Positions 1 through 9,671 are shown, numbered from the stretch's first letter. The stretch is DNA of 64,000 nucleotides from Nocardioides alkalitolerans DSM 16699 (GCF_000426525.1 NZ_AUFN01000014.1:124001-188000); one strand, 5' to 3'. Notes: generated from the letters alone by a model not told the origin. Made by a program: numbers and translations.

Positions 1-395
1 CCGACCTGGGCGTCGCGACCGCCCGGGTGCCCGGTCGCAGCGGCGTGTGGCTGCGCGCCGACGACCGCGGCCCCGAGCGCAAGATCGCCGCCATCGGGCT
101 CCGCGTGGCTGGCGGCGTGACCATGCACGGGTTCTCGCTGAACTGCGACGTCGACCTCGACTGGTACGCCCGGTTCACGCCGTGCGGGATCACCGACGCG
201 GGTGTCACGTCGCTCAGCGCCGAGCTGGGTCGCGACGTCACGATCACCGAGGTGCTGCCGGTCGTCGAGGCGCACCTGCGTCGCCTGCTGGCCTGGGCGC
301 CGTACGACGCCACCCCCGACTTCGAGGCCCGCCCCGAGCCGCCCCGGGCGAGCGCGCCGTCGCTCCCCCGCATCGAGCTCGTCACCCCCGGCTGA
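1..395 (+). CDS. lipB: Octanoyltransferase LipB, 3' part (5' end outside window)
   Basis: This is the C-terminal part of the enzyme that moves the octanoyl group from acyl carrier protein to lipoyl domains, the first step of lipoate synthesis. The first complete codon is at base 3. The visible sequence carries the family core: the catalytic Lys in [11 protein letters not shown], then [14 protein letters not shown], and the catalytic Cys in TPCGI. After the core there is a short proline-rich tail before the TGA. The identification is strengthened by lipA about 2.1 kb downstream on the same strand, the usual actinobacterial pairing, here interrupted by an ABC exporter. Confidence 0.93.
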   Translation, partial: DLGVATARVPGRSGVWLRADDRGPERKIAAIGLRVAGGVTMHGFSLNCDVDLDWYARFTPCGITDAGVTSLSAELGRDVTITEVLPVVEAHLRRLLAWAPYDATPDFEARPEPPRASAPSLPRIELVTPG

Positions 396-481
396 GCCGC
401 CCCGGCGCGACGCCGGAGTGTCGTGCGCCCGTTGTCACCCCTCCCCGGCAGGATGACCGCCGGAGACCAGGGGGCGGCGCC

Positions 482-1459
482 ATGACCGAGCACGTGATCG
501 AGACGCGCGGACTGCGCAAGGAGTTCCGCACGCGCCACGGCGTGCGCGTGGCGGTCGACGGGCTCGACCTCGCGGTGCCGGCCGGTGGCGTGCACGGTTT
601 CCTCGGCCCCAACGGCTCCGGCAAGACCACGACCATCCGCATGCTCCTCGGCCTGGCCCGCGCCACCAGCGGCGAGATGCGGCTCTTCGGCCGTCCGGTG
701 CCCGACGAGCTGCCGCACGTGATCGGCCGCGTCGGCGCCGTCGTGGAGTCGCCCAAGTTCAGCCCCACCTTCACGGCCCGGCAGAACCTGGGGCTCCTCG
801 CCCGCGCGGGCGGGGTGCCGGTCGATCGCGTGGACACCGCGCTCACCACCGTGGGCCTCGCCGACCGCGCCGACGAGCGCTACCACGGCTACTCGCTCGG
901 CATGAAGCAGCGACTGGCGATCGCCGCGACGCTGTTGAAGGACCCGGCGCTCCTCGTCCTCGACGAGCCGACCAACGGTCTCGACCCGGCCGGCATCCGC
1001 GAGATCCGCGAGATGGTCCGCGGGCTCGGGGAGCGGGGCGTGACCGTGCTCGTGAGCTCGCACCTCCTGGCCGAGGTGCAGCAGGTCTGCACCTCGGCGA
1101 GCATCATCGGCCGCGGCCGGCTGCTCGCCCAGGGTCGCGTCGACGACCTCCTGGGCGGCGGCACGTCGTACCGGGTGGTCGTGACCGACCCCGAGGCGGC
1201 GGTCGTCGCCCTGCGGGAGGCGGGTCTCGTCGTACGGCGCGAGCCCGGTGCCCCGCCGGGCACCCTCGCGGTCGACCCGGCCGGTGCCGGTCCGGCCCGG
1301 ATCACGCAGGTGCTCGGCGAGCGCGGGCTGTGGCTCTCGGAGCTCTCCCCCGTGCGCGCCGACCTCGAGCAGGTCTTCCTCGACCTCACCTCGGACCACA
1401 CCCTCGGCACGCCCGGCGACGAGCCCGGGACCACCGGCCCGGACGGAGACCCGTCGTGA
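482..1459 (+). CDS. ABC transporter ATP-binding protein (CcmA/DrrA type)
   Basis: This 325-residue ATPase has an N-terminal nucleotide-binding domain with Walker A GPNGSGKTTT, signature YSLGMKQRL and Walker B LLVLDEPT, followed by a roughly 100-residue C-terminal extension typical of the multidrug/antibiotic exporter (DrrA/BcrA) group. The ATG at 482 was chosen because it follows the GGGGGC stretch and gives a normal N-terminus (MTEHVIETRGLRKEF). Its stop overlaps the GTG start of the permease, so the two are translationally coupled. The substrate is unknown. It sits between lipB and lipA but there is no reason to link it to lipoate. Confidence 0.9.
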   Translation: MTEHVIETRGLRKEFRTRHGVRVAVDGLDLAVPAGGVHGFLGPNGSGKTTTIRMLLGLARATSGEMRLFGRPVPDELPHVIGRVGAVVESPKFSPTFTARQNLGLLARAGGVPVDRVDTALTTVGLADRADERYHGYSLGMKQRLAIAATLLKDPALLVLDEPTNGLDPAGIREIREMVRGLGERGVTVLVSSHLLAEVQQVCTSASIIGRGRLLAQGRVDDLLGGGTSYRVVVTDPEAAVVALREAGLVVRREPGAPPGTLAVDPAGAGPARITQVLGERGLWLSELSPVRADLEQVFLDLTSDHTLGTPGDEPGTTGPDGDPS

Positions 1460-2439
1460 CCGGGCTCGCCGGGCTCGCCCGCGTGGAGCTCACCCGTCTG
1501 CGCCTGCGCCGGGCGGTGCTCGTGCTGCTGGCCGTCGCCGTCGTCGTGCCCGTCCTGATCTGGGCGAGCACGGCGTGGGACACCCGCGCGCACAGCGACG
1601 CCGACGCCCGCTTCGCCGAGGAGCAGCTGGTCACGGACACCGCCGACTGCCGCGCCTGGGCCGAGGAGGAGGAGCAGCGGCTGGACGCGGAGTCCGACGG
1701 CAGCGTCGACAACGTCGTCCTCTGCGCGGGCGACGAGGGCACGGGGGCCGAGGGCTACCTCCCCCGCCCTCCGCTCGACCTGGAGGAGGAGCGCACCGAC
1801 AGCGGGTTCGCGGTGGTGGTGCTGCTCGGCGTCGTGGTGCTCCTGGTGGGCACGACGTTCGCTGGCGCCGACTGGGCGTCGGGGTCGATGTCGGTGCAGC
1901 TGCTCGTCGAGCCCCGCCGTACGCGCGTCTGGGTGGCGAAGGCCGTGGCCGTCGGTCTGTGGGCGGCGGTGGTCGCCCTCGTGGTGCAGGTCGCGTACTG
2001 GTCCGCCTTGATCGCGCTGGCCTTCTGGCGCATGCGACCACGGCCCGAGGGGTTCACCGTCGACCTCGTCGAGACCGTCACCGCTGCGACGCTGCTGCTC
2101 GCGGTGGCCGCGGTGACGGCGTACGCGCTGACGATGCTGCTGCGCTCCACGGTCGGCGCTCTCGGGGTGATGTTCGCCGTGCTGGTGCTGGGCAGCCTCC
2201 TCGTCGGGCTGCTGCCGCTCGACGCCCCCGAGCGCTGGCTCGTGCCGACCAACGTGCTCGCCTTCGTCACCGGGGAGTACCGCTACTACCTGCAGACTCC
2301 CGAGTGCCTCTACGGGTCGGGACTGCCGGGGTGCGAGGGCGTCATCGACCGCTCCGGCAGCGGCCTCTTCCTGCTCGTCGGTGCCGCGGTCGTGGTGGCG
2401 GCGTCGGTGCTGTCGTTCCGCCGTCGCGACGTGCCCTGA
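1456..2439 (+). CDS. ABC transporter permease (ABC-2-like)
   Basis: A 327-residue integral membrane protein starting at a GTG that overlaps the ATPase stop (GTGA). There is a first membrane segment near residues 15-40, a polar extracellular stretch of about 75 residues rich in Asp and Glu with two Cys, and then five further hydrophobic segments. This is the layout of ABC-2-type permeases, in which a large loop follows TM1. Together with the preceding ATPase it would form a small efflux or lipid exporter in the cytoplasmic membrane. No substrate-specific feature is visible. Confidence 0.85.
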   Translation: MTGLAGLARVELTRLRLRRAVLVLLAVAVVVPVLIWASTAWDTRAHSDADARFAEEQLVTDTADCRAWAEEEEQRLDAESDGSVDNVVLCAGDEGTGAEGYLPRPPLDLEEERTDSGFAVVVLLGVVVLLVGTTFAGADWASGSMSVQLLVEPRRTRVWVAKAVAVGLWAAVVALVVQVAYWSALIALAFWRMRPRPEGFTVDLVETVTAATLLLAVAAVTAYALTMLLRSTVGALGVMFAVLVLGSLLVGLLPLDAPERWLVPTNVLAFVTGEYRYYLQTPECLYGSGLPGCEGVIDRSGSGLFLLVGAAVVVAASVLSFRRRDVP

Positions 2440-2491
2440 GAGCCCCCGGCGGATGCCCGGTGACCTGGCTCACCGGCGTACAGTGAAGTCC

Positions 2492-3457
2492 GTGACTCAG
2501 ATGCCTGCCCCCGAAGGTCGCAAGCTCCTCCGCCTCGAGGTCCGCAACGCGGAGACGCCGATCGAGCGCAAGCCCGAGTGGATCAAGACCAAGGCGAAGA
2601 TGGGGCCCGAGTTCCAGGCGCTGCAGGGCCTCGTGAAGTCCGAGGGCCTCCACACGGTGTGCCAGGAGGCGGGCTGCCCCAACATCTACGAGTGCTGGGA
2701 AGACCGCGAGGCCACGTTCCTCATCGGCGGCGACCAGTGCACGCGTCGCTGCGACTTCTGCCAGATCGACACCGGCAAGCCGCAGCCCCTCGACCGCGAC
2801 GAGCCCCGCCGCGTCGCGGAGTCGGTGCAGAAGATGGAGCTGCGCTACGCGACCATCACCGGCGTCGCCCGCGACGACCTGCCCGACGGCGGCGCCTGGC
2901 TCTACGCCGAGACCGTGCGGATGATCCACGAGCTCAACCCCGGCACGGGCGTCGAGAACCTCATCCCCGACTTCAACGGCACCCCCGACCTGCTGGCCGA
3001 GGTCTTCGAGTCGCGCCCCGAGGTGCTCGCCCACAACGTCGAGACCGTGCCCCGCATCTTCAAGCGCATCCGCCCGGCGTTCCGCTACGAGCGCTCGCTC
3101 GACGTGATCACCCAGGCGCGCGCGTTCGGGCTGGTCACCAAGTCCAACCTCATCCTCGGCATGGGCGAGACCCGCGAGGAGGTCTCGCAGGCGCTGAGCG
3201 ACCTCCACGAGGCCGGCTGCGACCTCATCACCATCACCCAGTACCTCCGTCCGTCGCTGCGCCACCACCCCGTCGAGCGCTGGGTCAAGCCCCACGAGTT
3301 CGTCGAGCTGCAGGAGGAGGCGATGGAGATCGGCTTCGCCGGCGCGCTGTCCGGACCCCTGGTCCGTTCGTCGTACCGCGCCGGTCGGCTGTACCGTCAG
3401 GCCGTCGAGGCTCGTTCCGGTGCGCCGGTCGAGACCAAGGCGAGCGTCAGCGTCTGA
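2492..3457 (+). CDS. lipA: Lipoyl synthase LipA (radical SAM)
   Basis: LipA inserts two sulfur atoms into protein-bound octanoate. The radical-SAM motif CTRRCDFC places Cys83, Cys87 and Cys90 around the SAM cluster, and the family-specific motif at Cys57, Cys62 and Cys68 ([12 protein letters not shown]) binds the auxiliary sacrificed 4Fe-4S cluster. The C-terminal RSSY that ligates the auxiliary cluster through Ser is also present. The GTG at 2492 gives 321 residues; an in-frame GTG at 2483 and an ATG at 2501 are alternatives that change only a few N-terminal residues. It completes the lipoate pathway begun by lipB at the window edge. Confidence 0.97.
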   Translation: MTQMPAPEGRKLLRLEVRNAETPIERKPEWIKTKAKMGPEFQALQGLVKSEGLHTVCQEAGCPNIYECWEDREATFLIGGDQCTRRCDFCQIDTGKPQPLDRDEPRRVAESVQKMELRYATITGVARDDLPDGGAWLYAETVRMIHELNPGTGVENLIPDFNGTPDLLAEVFESRPEVLAHNVETVPRIFKRIRPAFRYERSLDVITQARAFGLVTKSNLILGMGETREEVSQALSDLHEAGCDLITITQYLRPSLRHHPVERWVKPHEFVELQEEAMEIGFAGALSGPLVRSSYRAGRLYRQAVEARSGAPVETKASVSV

Positions 3458-3532
3458 CCCCCCGGGGGCACGGCGCTTTTCCTGTCCGACCGGGCCCGCA
3501 CCGTCGGTCCCCGCAGAAGAAGGCTCCACCGC

Positions 3533-4240
3533 ATGTCGAGCAAGCAGCCCGCAGCCCCCGCTCCGAAGAAGAAGCGCCGGCAGCAGTTCTCCGAGACCTA
3601 CCGGATGGCCAAGAAGGGCGACCCGAAGCTCGGTCTGATCCTGCTGGGCACCTTCCTGGTGTTCGGCCTCGTCGGTTTCGGCCTCTTCTGGCTGATCCCG
3701 GGACCGAACTGGATCTTCGCCGTGCCCGGCGGCATCCTCACCGGCACCCTGGCCACCCTCATCGTCTTCGGCCGGCGCGCCCAGCGCTCGATGTACACGC
3801 AGATCGAGGACCAGAAGGGCGCCGCCGCGGCCGCGCTCCAGATGCTCCGCCGCGGCTGGGTCTCGAAGCCCATGGTGGCCTTCAACAAGCAGCAGGACGT
3901 CGTGCACCGCGTCGTCGGCCGCCCCGGCATCATCCTCATCGGTGAGGGCAGCCCCACGCGGCTCAAGCAGCTGATGGCCTCCGAGCGCCGCAAGCACGAG
4001 CGCGTCGCGACCGACACCCCCATCAACGAGGTCGTCGTCGGCCGTGGTGAGGGCCAGGTGCCGCTGCCCAAGCTGGTGCGCCACCTGCAGAAGATGCCCA
4101 AGAAGATCCGCCCCGCGGAGATGACCGACACGCTCAACCGCATCAAGGCGCTCGACGCCCAGCGCTCGACGCTCCCGCTGCCCAAGGGGCCGATGCCGTC
4201 GAACATGAAGGGCATGCGCCAGAACATGCGCGGGCGCTGA
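3533..4240 (+). CDS. DUF4191 domain-containing membrane protein
   Basis: A 235-residue protein that begins with a Lys-rich cytoplasmic tail (SSKQPAAPAPKKKRRQQ) and has two close hydrophobic segments at about residues 36-85, separated by a short IPGPNW turn. A basic soluble domain without recognisable catalytic residues follows. The sequence and its position directly after lipA match the actinobacterial DUF4191 family, whose function is unknown. It ends with a Lys/Arg/Met-rich tail. The conserved neighbourhood with lipA suggests a housekeeping membrane role, but no reaction can be assigned. Confidence 0.85.
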   Translation: MSSKQPAAPAPKKKRRQQFSETYRMAKKGDPKLGLILLGTFLVFGLVGFGLFWLIPGPNWIFAVPGGILTGTLATLIVFGRRAQRSMYTQIEDQKGAAAAALQMLRRGWVSKPMVAFNKQQDVVHRVVGRPGIILIGEGSPTRLKQLMASERRKHERVATDTPINEVVVGRGEGQVPLPKLVRHLQKMPKKIRPAEMTDTLNRIKALDAQRSTLPLPKGPMPSNMKGMRQNMRGR

Positions 4241-4300
4241 GCCGCTCCCCTGCCCGGTGCGCTCGCCGTACGGCGGGCAGCCCCCAGCGTGACGCAGCAT

Positions 4301-4337
4301 GACGAACGCCCCGGTCCTGAGGACCGGGGCGTTCGTC
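4301..4337. terminator. Bidirectional terminator hairpin
   Basis: A perfect 17-bp inverted repeat with a 3-base loop (TGA), arms 4301-4317 and 4321-4337. It lies between the convergent DUF4191 gene and the lipoprotein gene and can serve both. There is no clear T-run, as is common in this GC-rich background. Confidence 0.85.
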
Positions 4338-4350
4338 GTACGGCGGTGCG

Positions 4351-5202
4351 TCAGGCGCTCGGGGCGCCCGGGAAGTCCTGGACCGTGCTCGGGTCCGGGG
4401 CCTGCACGTCGACGTCGGTGCCGAAGTCGGAGTAGGTGATGGTCTGCTCCGACTCGGGTGCGCCGGCGATCGACGGGATCGTGGTGACGACCTGGACGAG
4501 GTTGCCGTCGTCGTCGAACGCGGCCGTGTAGGTCAGCGTCTCGGGGAAGTCCGGGACCGCCTCGGTGAGCTCGGTGAGGCCCTGGGCCTCGAGCGACGCG
4601 AGGGCGTCCATCTCGACCTCGTAGACGTCGACCTCGGAGCCGTCGACGTCCTCGGTGCCCGTGTAGACGACCGAGTTGGCGGCGGTGGCGAAGAGCTCGC
4701 GGTTGGCCTCGGCGTCGAACGAGATCGAGAACGACTTCGCGAACGGGTTGTTCGGGTCGTCCAGCGGGAGGGAGAAGAAGCCACCAGCACCGTCGCCGAC
4801 GTACATGACGTCGTCGACGAGGAGCACCTCGGACGACTGACCCGCCGTCTCCGTCGTGAGCTCCATCTGGACGTTCTCGGGGTCGAAGCTGATGACGCCC
4901 TCGGAGGTGACCGGGGCTGCTCCCGTCGCGTCGACCGCGACGGCGGCGGAGCCCATCTGCTCCATCGCGTCGGCGTACATGTCCGCGAACGCGGTCGGCT
5001 CGACCTCGTCGCCCTCGGCCGGACCCTCGTCCGTCTCCGGGTCGGCCTCCTCGGCGTCGCCGTCCTGCGAGCTGTCGTCGCTGCTGGAGTCGGAGGCGGT
5101 GGAGCCCCCGTCGTCATCGGAGCCGCAGGCGGCGAGGCCGCCGACGGCGAGCACTCCCAGGGTGGTGGCGGCGACGGCCCGTCGTACGTTGAAGCGGGTC
5201 AT
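4351..5202 (-). CDS. LppX/LprG-like lipoprotein
   Basis: A 283-residue exported lipoprotein. The signal peptide has an Arg-Arg pair and ends in the lipobox LAAC with the lipidated Cys at residue 26. A low-complexity Ser/Asp/Glu linker of about 45 residues then leads to a beta-rich domain resembling the LppX_LprAFG family, which binds lipids or glycolipids in a hydrophobic cavity and shuttles them across the actinobacterial envelope. It is one of two tandem paralogues with nearly identical leader design (see 5338-6228). RBS AGGAG lies just upstream of the start. The family call rests on overall sequence style rather than a catalytic motif. Confidence 0.78.
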   Translation of the reverse strand: MTRFNVRRAVAATTLGVLAVGGLAACGSDDDGGSTASDSSSDDSSQDGDAEEADPETDEGPAEGDEVEPTAFADMYADAMEQMGSAAVAVDATGAAPVTSEGVISFDPENVQMELTTETAGQSSEVLLVDDVMYVGDGAGGFFSLPLDDPNNPFAKSFSISFDAEANRELFATAANSVVYTGTEDVDGSEVDVYEVEMDALASLEAQGLTELTEAVPDFPETLTYTAAFDDDGNLVQVVTTIPSIAGAPESEQTITYSDFGTDVDVQAPDPSTVQDFPGAPSA

Positions 5203-5337
5203 GGGGTTCTCCTCGGGTTCATCTCGGGAGACGTCCCCTCCTAGGTCCGGGGACGCCCGCGGCCACGGTGCCCCGGTGGCCCTCGCACCAAACTGGGGTC
5301 TGCCCCCCAGTCCCTCCGCCCCTCGAGGAGACGGGCG

Positions 5338-6228
5338 TCAGGGAGTCGTGAGCTCGCCCAGGCCGAGCTCGGCGAAGTCGATCGTGGTGTCCTCGGCGGG
5401 CGCCTCGACCGTGACGTCGGAGCCGTAGTCGTCGAACCGGATCGTGATCGTGGAGTCCTCGCCGGACGCCGGGTCGGGCAGGGCCATGTCGAGCTGGCGC
5501 ACCAGGCCGTCGGCGTCGAGGAAGACGGCGTACTCGAGCGTCTCGGGCAGGGCCGCGGCATCCTGCTCGGTGACGCCGAACTCGGCCGCGGCCGCGGCGC
5601 CGTCCATGACGACGTCGTAGCGCTCGAGCGCGGCGCCCTCGACGTCCTGCTCCCCGCCGTACGTCACCGACTCCACCGACGCCTCGAAGAGCGCCACCAT
5701 CGCGTCGGGGTCGAGACCCTGGGTGAACTGGTCGGGGTCGATGCCGAGCGAGGCGGCGGCCTCGGGGTCGGAGATGTCGACGCGGAGCCACTCGGCGCCG
5801 AGGTCGGCGAAGGCGGCGCTGCCCAGGTACATGACGCCGTCGACGAGGCGCAGGTCGAGCGCCTCCCCCGCGTAGTCCATCGACATCGCCAGCTGCGGCG
5901 GGGCGGTCGTGAGGTCGACCTGGCCCTCGGCGGTCATCGCCGCGGCGCCCATGCCGGCGCCGGAGAGCTCCATCGACATCGCGGCCGAGGTCTGGCCCTC
6001 GTACGCCGCGGTGTAGAGGGCGATGAACTCCTCGGTGGGGACGGCGTCGCCCTCCGCCCGCTCGCCGTCGGCGGCGCTGGGAGCGTCACCGCTCTCGCTG
6101 CTCTCCGAGCTCGCGTCGGCCGACGCGTCCTCGGTCGTGTCGTCGGAGCCGCACGCGGCGAGGCCGGTGACGGCGAGGGCACTGAGCGAGGCGGCGGCGA
6201 TCGCGCGCCGTACGGGAAGGAGGGTCAT
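5338..6228 (-). CDS. LppX/LprG-like lipoprotein, tandem paralogue
   Basis: A 296-residue lipoprotein with lipobox LAAC (Cys26) and an acidic Ser-rich linker. Its domain contains counterparts of stretches in the downstream gene, such as LRLVDGVMYLG against LLVDDVMYVG, and it has a similar C-terminal pattern. The two genes therefore arose by tandem duplication followed by clear divergence. It is transcribed first, with about 135 bases to the next start, so separate promoters are possible. Expected role: lipid binding at the outer face of the membrane. Confidence 0.78.
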   Translation of the reverse strand: MTLLPVRRAIAAASLSALAVTGLAACGSDDTTEDASADASSESSESGDAPSAADGERAEGDAVPTEEFIALYTAAYEGQTSAAMSMELSGAGMGAAAMTAEGQVDLTTAPPQLAMSMDYAGEALDLRLVDGVMYLGSAAFADLGAEWLRVDISDPEAAASLGIDPDQFTQGLDPDAMVALFEASVESVTYGGEQDVEGAALERYDVVMDGAAAAAEFGVTEQDAAALPETLEYAVFLDADGLVRQLDMALPDPASGEDSTITIRFDDYGSDVTVEAPAEDTTIDFAELGLGELTTP

Positions 6229-6258
6229 GCGGGCACCTCTCGGGTGGTCAGCGGGCGC

Positions 6259-6687
6259 TCAGCGCCGCTGCAGGGGCACCGTCGCCGAGGCGACGATGAG
6301 GTCGTGGAGGCCGCGTCCGTCGGGGCGGAAGACGAGCGGCGGGATCACCAGGGCGACGAGCACCGAGCGCAGCAGGGCACGCAACGGGTCGATCGGCGAC
6401 GGGTTGCCGTCCATGCGTACGACGCGCAGCCGCGTCGCGAGCTTGCCGAAGGAGCCGCCCGCCAGGCTGGTGAGCACGGTGCTCTCGGCGACGAAGAGCA
6501 GCAGGGTGAGGATCGACGGGTTCACGCCCGTCAGCTCCGTGCCGGCGGACGGGAAGTAGCGCGCCGGGCCGACGAACGCGATGACGACGAGCATGCAGGC
6601 CAGCCAGTCGACGAGCACCGCCAGCATCCGCCGGGCCCACGAGGCGGTCTCGGCGGGAGCGGACTTCGCGACGGGTGTATCGGGCAC
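6259..6687 (-). CDS. RDD family membrane protein
   Basis: A 142-residue protein with the RDD pattern: Arg-Arg at the start of the first membrane segment (SWARRMLAVLVDWLACML), an Asp inside it, a second hydrophobic segment, then GKLATRLRVVRMDG and a final segment. The family's biochemical role is largely unknown; some members are linked to ion exchange. It ends 30 bases before the lipoprotein start and is divergent from glnA. An RDD gene beside glnA recurs in actinobacteria, but no functional link is shown. Confidence 0.85.
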   Translation of the reverse strand: MPDTPVAKSAPAETASWARRMLAVLVDWLACMLVVIAFVGPARYFPSAGTELTGVNPSILTLLLFVAESTVLTSLAGGSFGKLATRLRVVRMDGNPSPIDPLRALLRSVLVALVIPPLVFRPDGRGLHDLIVASATVPLQRR

Positions 6688-6735
6688 CGGTCCAGGCTAA
6701 CGGGGCCGTCTGAGAGCTCCCGGCTCGGCCAACCT

Positions 6736-6773
6736 GTTACACGGGCGAAACACTCGGGATATGGCCGCGAAAC
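6736..6773 (+). promoter_or_regulatory. GlnR operator upstream of glnA
   Basis: Four spaced half-sites read GTTAC-N6-GAAAC-N6-GATAT-N6-GAAAC, which is the actinobacterial GlnR a-site/b-site arrangement with exact 6-base spacers. Only the third half-site deviates from the consensus. A candidate -10 (CATACT, about 6782) follows. This places glnA under nitrogen control by GlnR, as in Streptomyces and mycobacteria. Confidence 0.85.
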
Positions 6774-6877
6774 TGGTGCTGCATACTTTGCCGAGTACTC
6801 GTCCGGCCCGTTGTCGCGCCGGATGACTGACCCCGTACCAGAGCAGTCGCGTGCGCGCGGCCTGCGTAGGAGGACGA

Positions 6878-8302
6878 ATGTTCGCCAACAGCGAAGAGCT
6901 GCTGAAGTACATCAAGGACGAGGGCGTCGAGATGGTCGACGTCCGCTTCTGTGACCTGCCCGGCGTCATGCAGCACTTCACGGTCCCGGTCTCGTCGTTC
7001 GACCAGTCGGTCTTCGACGACGGCCTCAACTTCGACGGTTCGTCGATCCGTGGGTTCCAGGCGATCCACGAGTCGGACATGTCGCTGTTCCCGGACCCGA
7101 CGACGGCGTTCATCGACCCGTTCCGCGTCGCCAAGACGCTGGTGGTGAACTTCTTCATCCACGACCCGATCACGGGCGAGCCCTACTCGCGCGACCCGCG
7201 CAACATCGCCCGCAAGGCGATGAGCTACCTCGCCACGACGGGCATCGGCGACACCGCCTACTTCGCCCCCGAGGCCGAGTTCTACGTGTTCGACAACGTG
7301 CGCTTCGAGACCAAGGCGAACGCGGGCTACTACGAGATCAACTCGTCGGCCGGCGCCTGGAACACGGGTGACGCGTTCGAGAACGACAACCGCGGCTACA
7401 AGGTCAAGTACAAGGGCGGCTACTTCCCCGTCGCGCCGACCGACCACTTCGGCGAGCTGCGCGACGAGATGGTCATCGAGCTCGAGAAGTCCGGCCTCCA
7501 GGTCGAGCGCGCCCACCACGAGGTCGGCACCGCCGGCCAGGCGGAGATCAACTACCGCTTCGACGAGCTGCTCAAGGCCGCCGACGACGTGATGAAGTTC
7601 AAGTACATCATCAAGAACACGGCGTGGCGCAACGGCAAGACCGCGACCTTCATGCCGAAGCCGATCTTCGGCGACAACGGCTCGGGCATGCACGTGCACC
7701 AGTCGATCTGGAACGAGGGCTCGCCCCTGTTCTACGACGAGACCGGCTACGGCGGCCTCTCCGACATGGCGCGCTGGTACATCGGCGGCATCCTGAAGCA
7801 CGCCCCGTCGCTGCTCGCCTTCACGAACCCGACGGTGAACTCCTACCACCGCCTGGTGCCGGGCTTCGAGGCGCCGATCTCCCTCGTCTACTCGCAGCGC
7901 AACCGCTCGGCCTGCGTGCGCATCCCGATCACGGGCTCCAACCCGAAGGCGAAGCGCATCGAGTTCCGCTGCCCCGACCCGTCGGCGAACCCGTACCTCG
8001 CGTTCTCGGCGCTGCTCCTCGCGGGCATCGACGGCATCAAGAACAAGGTCGAGCCCGCCGCCCCGATCGACAAGGACATCTACGAGCTCCCGCCGGACGA
8101 GATGGCCGAGATCGACCAGGTGCCCACCTCGCTCGGCGCGGTCATGGACAACCTGGAGTCCGACCACGAGTTCCTGACGGCCGGCGACGTGTTCACGCCC
8201 GACCTGATCGAGACGTGGATCGACTACAAGCGCACGCAGGAGATCCTCCCCGTGCAGCTGCGGCCGCACCCGCACGAGTTCGAGCTGTACTACGACATCT
8301 GA
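6878..8302 (+). CDS. glnA: Glutamine synthetase type I (GSI-beta)
   Basis: A 474-residue ATP-dependent ammonia-assimilating enzyme that forms a cytoplasmic dodecamer. Visible family blocks include the N-terminal FDGSSIRGF, the metal-binding [23 protein letters not shown], and the adenylylation region [11 protein letters not shown] with Tyr402 as the site modified by GlnE. The last block makes this the regulated GSI-beta form. The ATG at 6878 has a strong AGGAGG RBS. The GlnR operator lies about 110-140 bases upstream and a strong hairpin follows the stop, so it is a single-gene unit. Confidence 0.98.
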   Translation: MFANSEELLKYIKDEGVEMVDVRFCDLPGVMQHFTVPVSSFDQSVFDDGLNFDGSSIRGFQAIHESDMSLFPDPTTAFIDPFRVAKTLVVNFFIHDPITGEPYSRDPRNIARKAMSYLATTGIGDTAYFAPEAEFYVFDNVRFETKANAGYYEINSSAGAWNTGDAFENDNRGYKVKYKGGYFPVAPTDHFGELRDEMVIELEKSGLQVERAHHEVGTAGQAEINYRFDELLKAADDVMKFKYIIKNTAWRNGKTATFMPKPIFGDNGSGMHVHQSIWNEGSPLFYDETGYGGLSDMARWYIGGILKHAPSLLAFTNPTVNSYHRLVPGFEAPISLVYSQRNRSACVRIPITGSNPKAKRIEFRCPDPSANPYLAFSALLLAGIDGIKNKVEPAAPIDKDIYELPPDEMAEIDQVPTSLGAVMDNLESDHEFLTAGDVFTPDLIETWIDYKRTQEILPVQLRPHPHEFELYYDI

Positions 8303-8316
8303 GTCGAGTGACCGCG

Positions 8317-8351
8317 ACGCCCCCGCCGACCACCTGGTCGTGCGGGGGCGT
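8317..8351 (+). terminator. glnA terminator hairpin
   Basis: An inverted repeat with outer arms ACGCCCCCGC / GCGGGGGCGT and inner arms CGACCA / TGGTCG, closed by a 2-base loop, with a single bulged T on the 3' side. It lies 14 bases after the glnA stop. Confidence 0.85.
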
Positions 8352-8372
8352 TGCCGTTGTACGACGCGACGC
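8320..8372 (+). repeat. Direct repeat copy 1 (glnA terminator)
   Basis: Bases 8320-8354 are identical to 9619-9653. The following 18 bases match 9654-9671 except for about four positions. The copies are in the same orientation and flank the MFS gene. Confidence 0.9.
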
Positions 8373-8405
8373 GGACTTCGTCCGACGGGATCCGCGTGCC
8401 CGCCC

Positions 8406-9593
8406 TCAGGTGCTCGAGCCGCTCGACGCGGCTGCGGTCCGACGCATCGCGGGAGCCCCGACGGCCGGCCCCAGCGCGAGGACGAGGAACGCGTACTGCC
8501 AGCCGACCGCGTCGGCCAGCAGCGGCACGAGCTGGATGCTGGCGACGGTGAGCGCGAAGCCCAGGGCGGTCTGAGCGCTCAGCGCCGTGCCGACGAACCT
8601 CTGGTCGGCGACCTCGGACAGGGCGGTGGAGAACACCCCGGAGTCCGCGATGACGGAGGCGCCCCAGACGGCGCAGAAGATCGCGAGCACCGGTAGCGGC
8701 GCGAGGAACGCGACCGGGGACACGAGGCAGCAGGCACCGCTGACGCTCAACGCGGTGACCGCCGCCGCGGAGCGGCCGTACCGGTCCGCGGCCCATCCAC
8801 CGAGGAGACAGCCGGCGAGCCCGCACAGCCCCATGGTGACGAAGACCAGGAGCGCCGTGCGGGTGCCGAGGTCCGTGGACGCCCGTGAGTGCGTCAGGAA
8901 CATCGGGACCCAGGTCCACAGCGCGTACAGCTCCCACATGTGGCCGAAGTAGCCGACGTTCACCCGGCGCGGACCCGGCTCGGCGAACATCGTCAGCGCG
9001 TAGCGGGGGTGCAGCGTCCGTGGCCCCGCCGCCAGGTGCGGTCCAGGTCGAACGACCACCAGCGCCACGGTCGCGCCGACGAGCCCTGCAGCGGCGGTCA
9101 CCTGCAGCACGTAGCGCCAGGGCAGCGTCACGAGCCCGCCCACCAGGTGGGGCAGCGTCGACCCGATGGTGAGCGCTCCGATGAGCAGACCCATGGCCAG
9201 CCCACGGTTGCTGGTGGGCGCCCACGACGCCATCAGCTTGATGCCGACGGGATACACGCCGGCGAGGAACACGCCGGTCAGGAACCGCAGCACCAGCGCG
9301 GGCAGCAGACCGTCGGCCAGCGAGGCGAGCGCGAGGGTGCAGCCAGCCGCCAGGGCTGCGCTCGCCGCCATGAGGACGTGCGGTGGACAGCGGTCGGCGA
9401 GGTTCAGGACGGTGGAGGCCAGTGCGCCGACGACGAAGCCGAGCTGCACGGTGCCCGTGAGCCACACGGCCTGGGCGCTCGAGATGCCCCAGTCGGCCTG
9501 CACGCTCGGAACGACGGCCGACATCGAGAACCACACAGCCAGCCCGAGCACCTGGACGGCCGCGATGGCCGAGCGCTGCGAGGTGGCCGTCAT
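8406..9593 (-). CDS. MFS transporter
   Basis: A 395-residue, 12-helix major facilitator protein. The loop between helices 2 and 3 reads LADRCPPHVLMAA and the second half has GGWAADRYGRSAA, matching the MFS A-motif (GxxxDRxGR). The start at 9593 was preferred over an upstream ATG because GGGAGG lies at proper spacing. The substrate is unknown. The gene runs opposite to its flanks, glnA and the exonuclease gene, and is bracketed by two copies of the glnA terminator repeat, which suggests it is a later insertion into that interval. Confidence 0.88.
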   Translation of the reverse strand: MTATSQRSAIAAVQVLGLAVWFSMSAVVPSVQADWGISSAQAVWLTGTVQLGFVVGALASTVLNLADRCPPHVLMAASAALAAGCTLALASLADGLLPALVLRFLTGVFLAGVYPVGIKLMASWAPTSNRGLAMGLLIGALTIGSTLPHLVGGLVTLPWRYVLQVTAAAGLVGATVALVVVRPGPHLAAGPRTLHPRYALTMFAEPGPRRVNVGYFGHMWELYALWTWVPMFLTHSRASTDLGTRTALLVFVTMGLCGLAGCLLGGWAADRYGRSAAAVTALSVSGACCLVSPVAFLAPLPVLAIFCAVWGASVIADSGVFSTALSEVADQRFVGTALSAQTALGFALTVASIQLVPLLADAVGWQYAFLVLALGPAVGAPAMRRTAAASSGSST

Positions 9594-9618
9594 CTCGTGA
9601 TCCTCCCAGGCCACACGT

Positions 9619-9671
9619 CCCCCGCCGACCACCTGGTCGTGCGGGGGCGTTGCTGCTGTACGGCGCGACGC
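9619..9671 (+). repeat. Direct repeat copy 2 (orphan terminator)
   Basis: Second copy of the hairpin-containing repeat. Here it lies between the divergent MFS and exonuclease genes, where a terminator has no obvious purpose. This is the strongest sign that the MFS segment was placed between duplicated ends. Confidence 0.9.

Noticed and set aside
2342..4300. A 652-codon open frame antisense to lipA and DUF4191
   Set aside because: lipA carries all catalytic cysteines on the plus strand; the antisense product has no recognisable feature.
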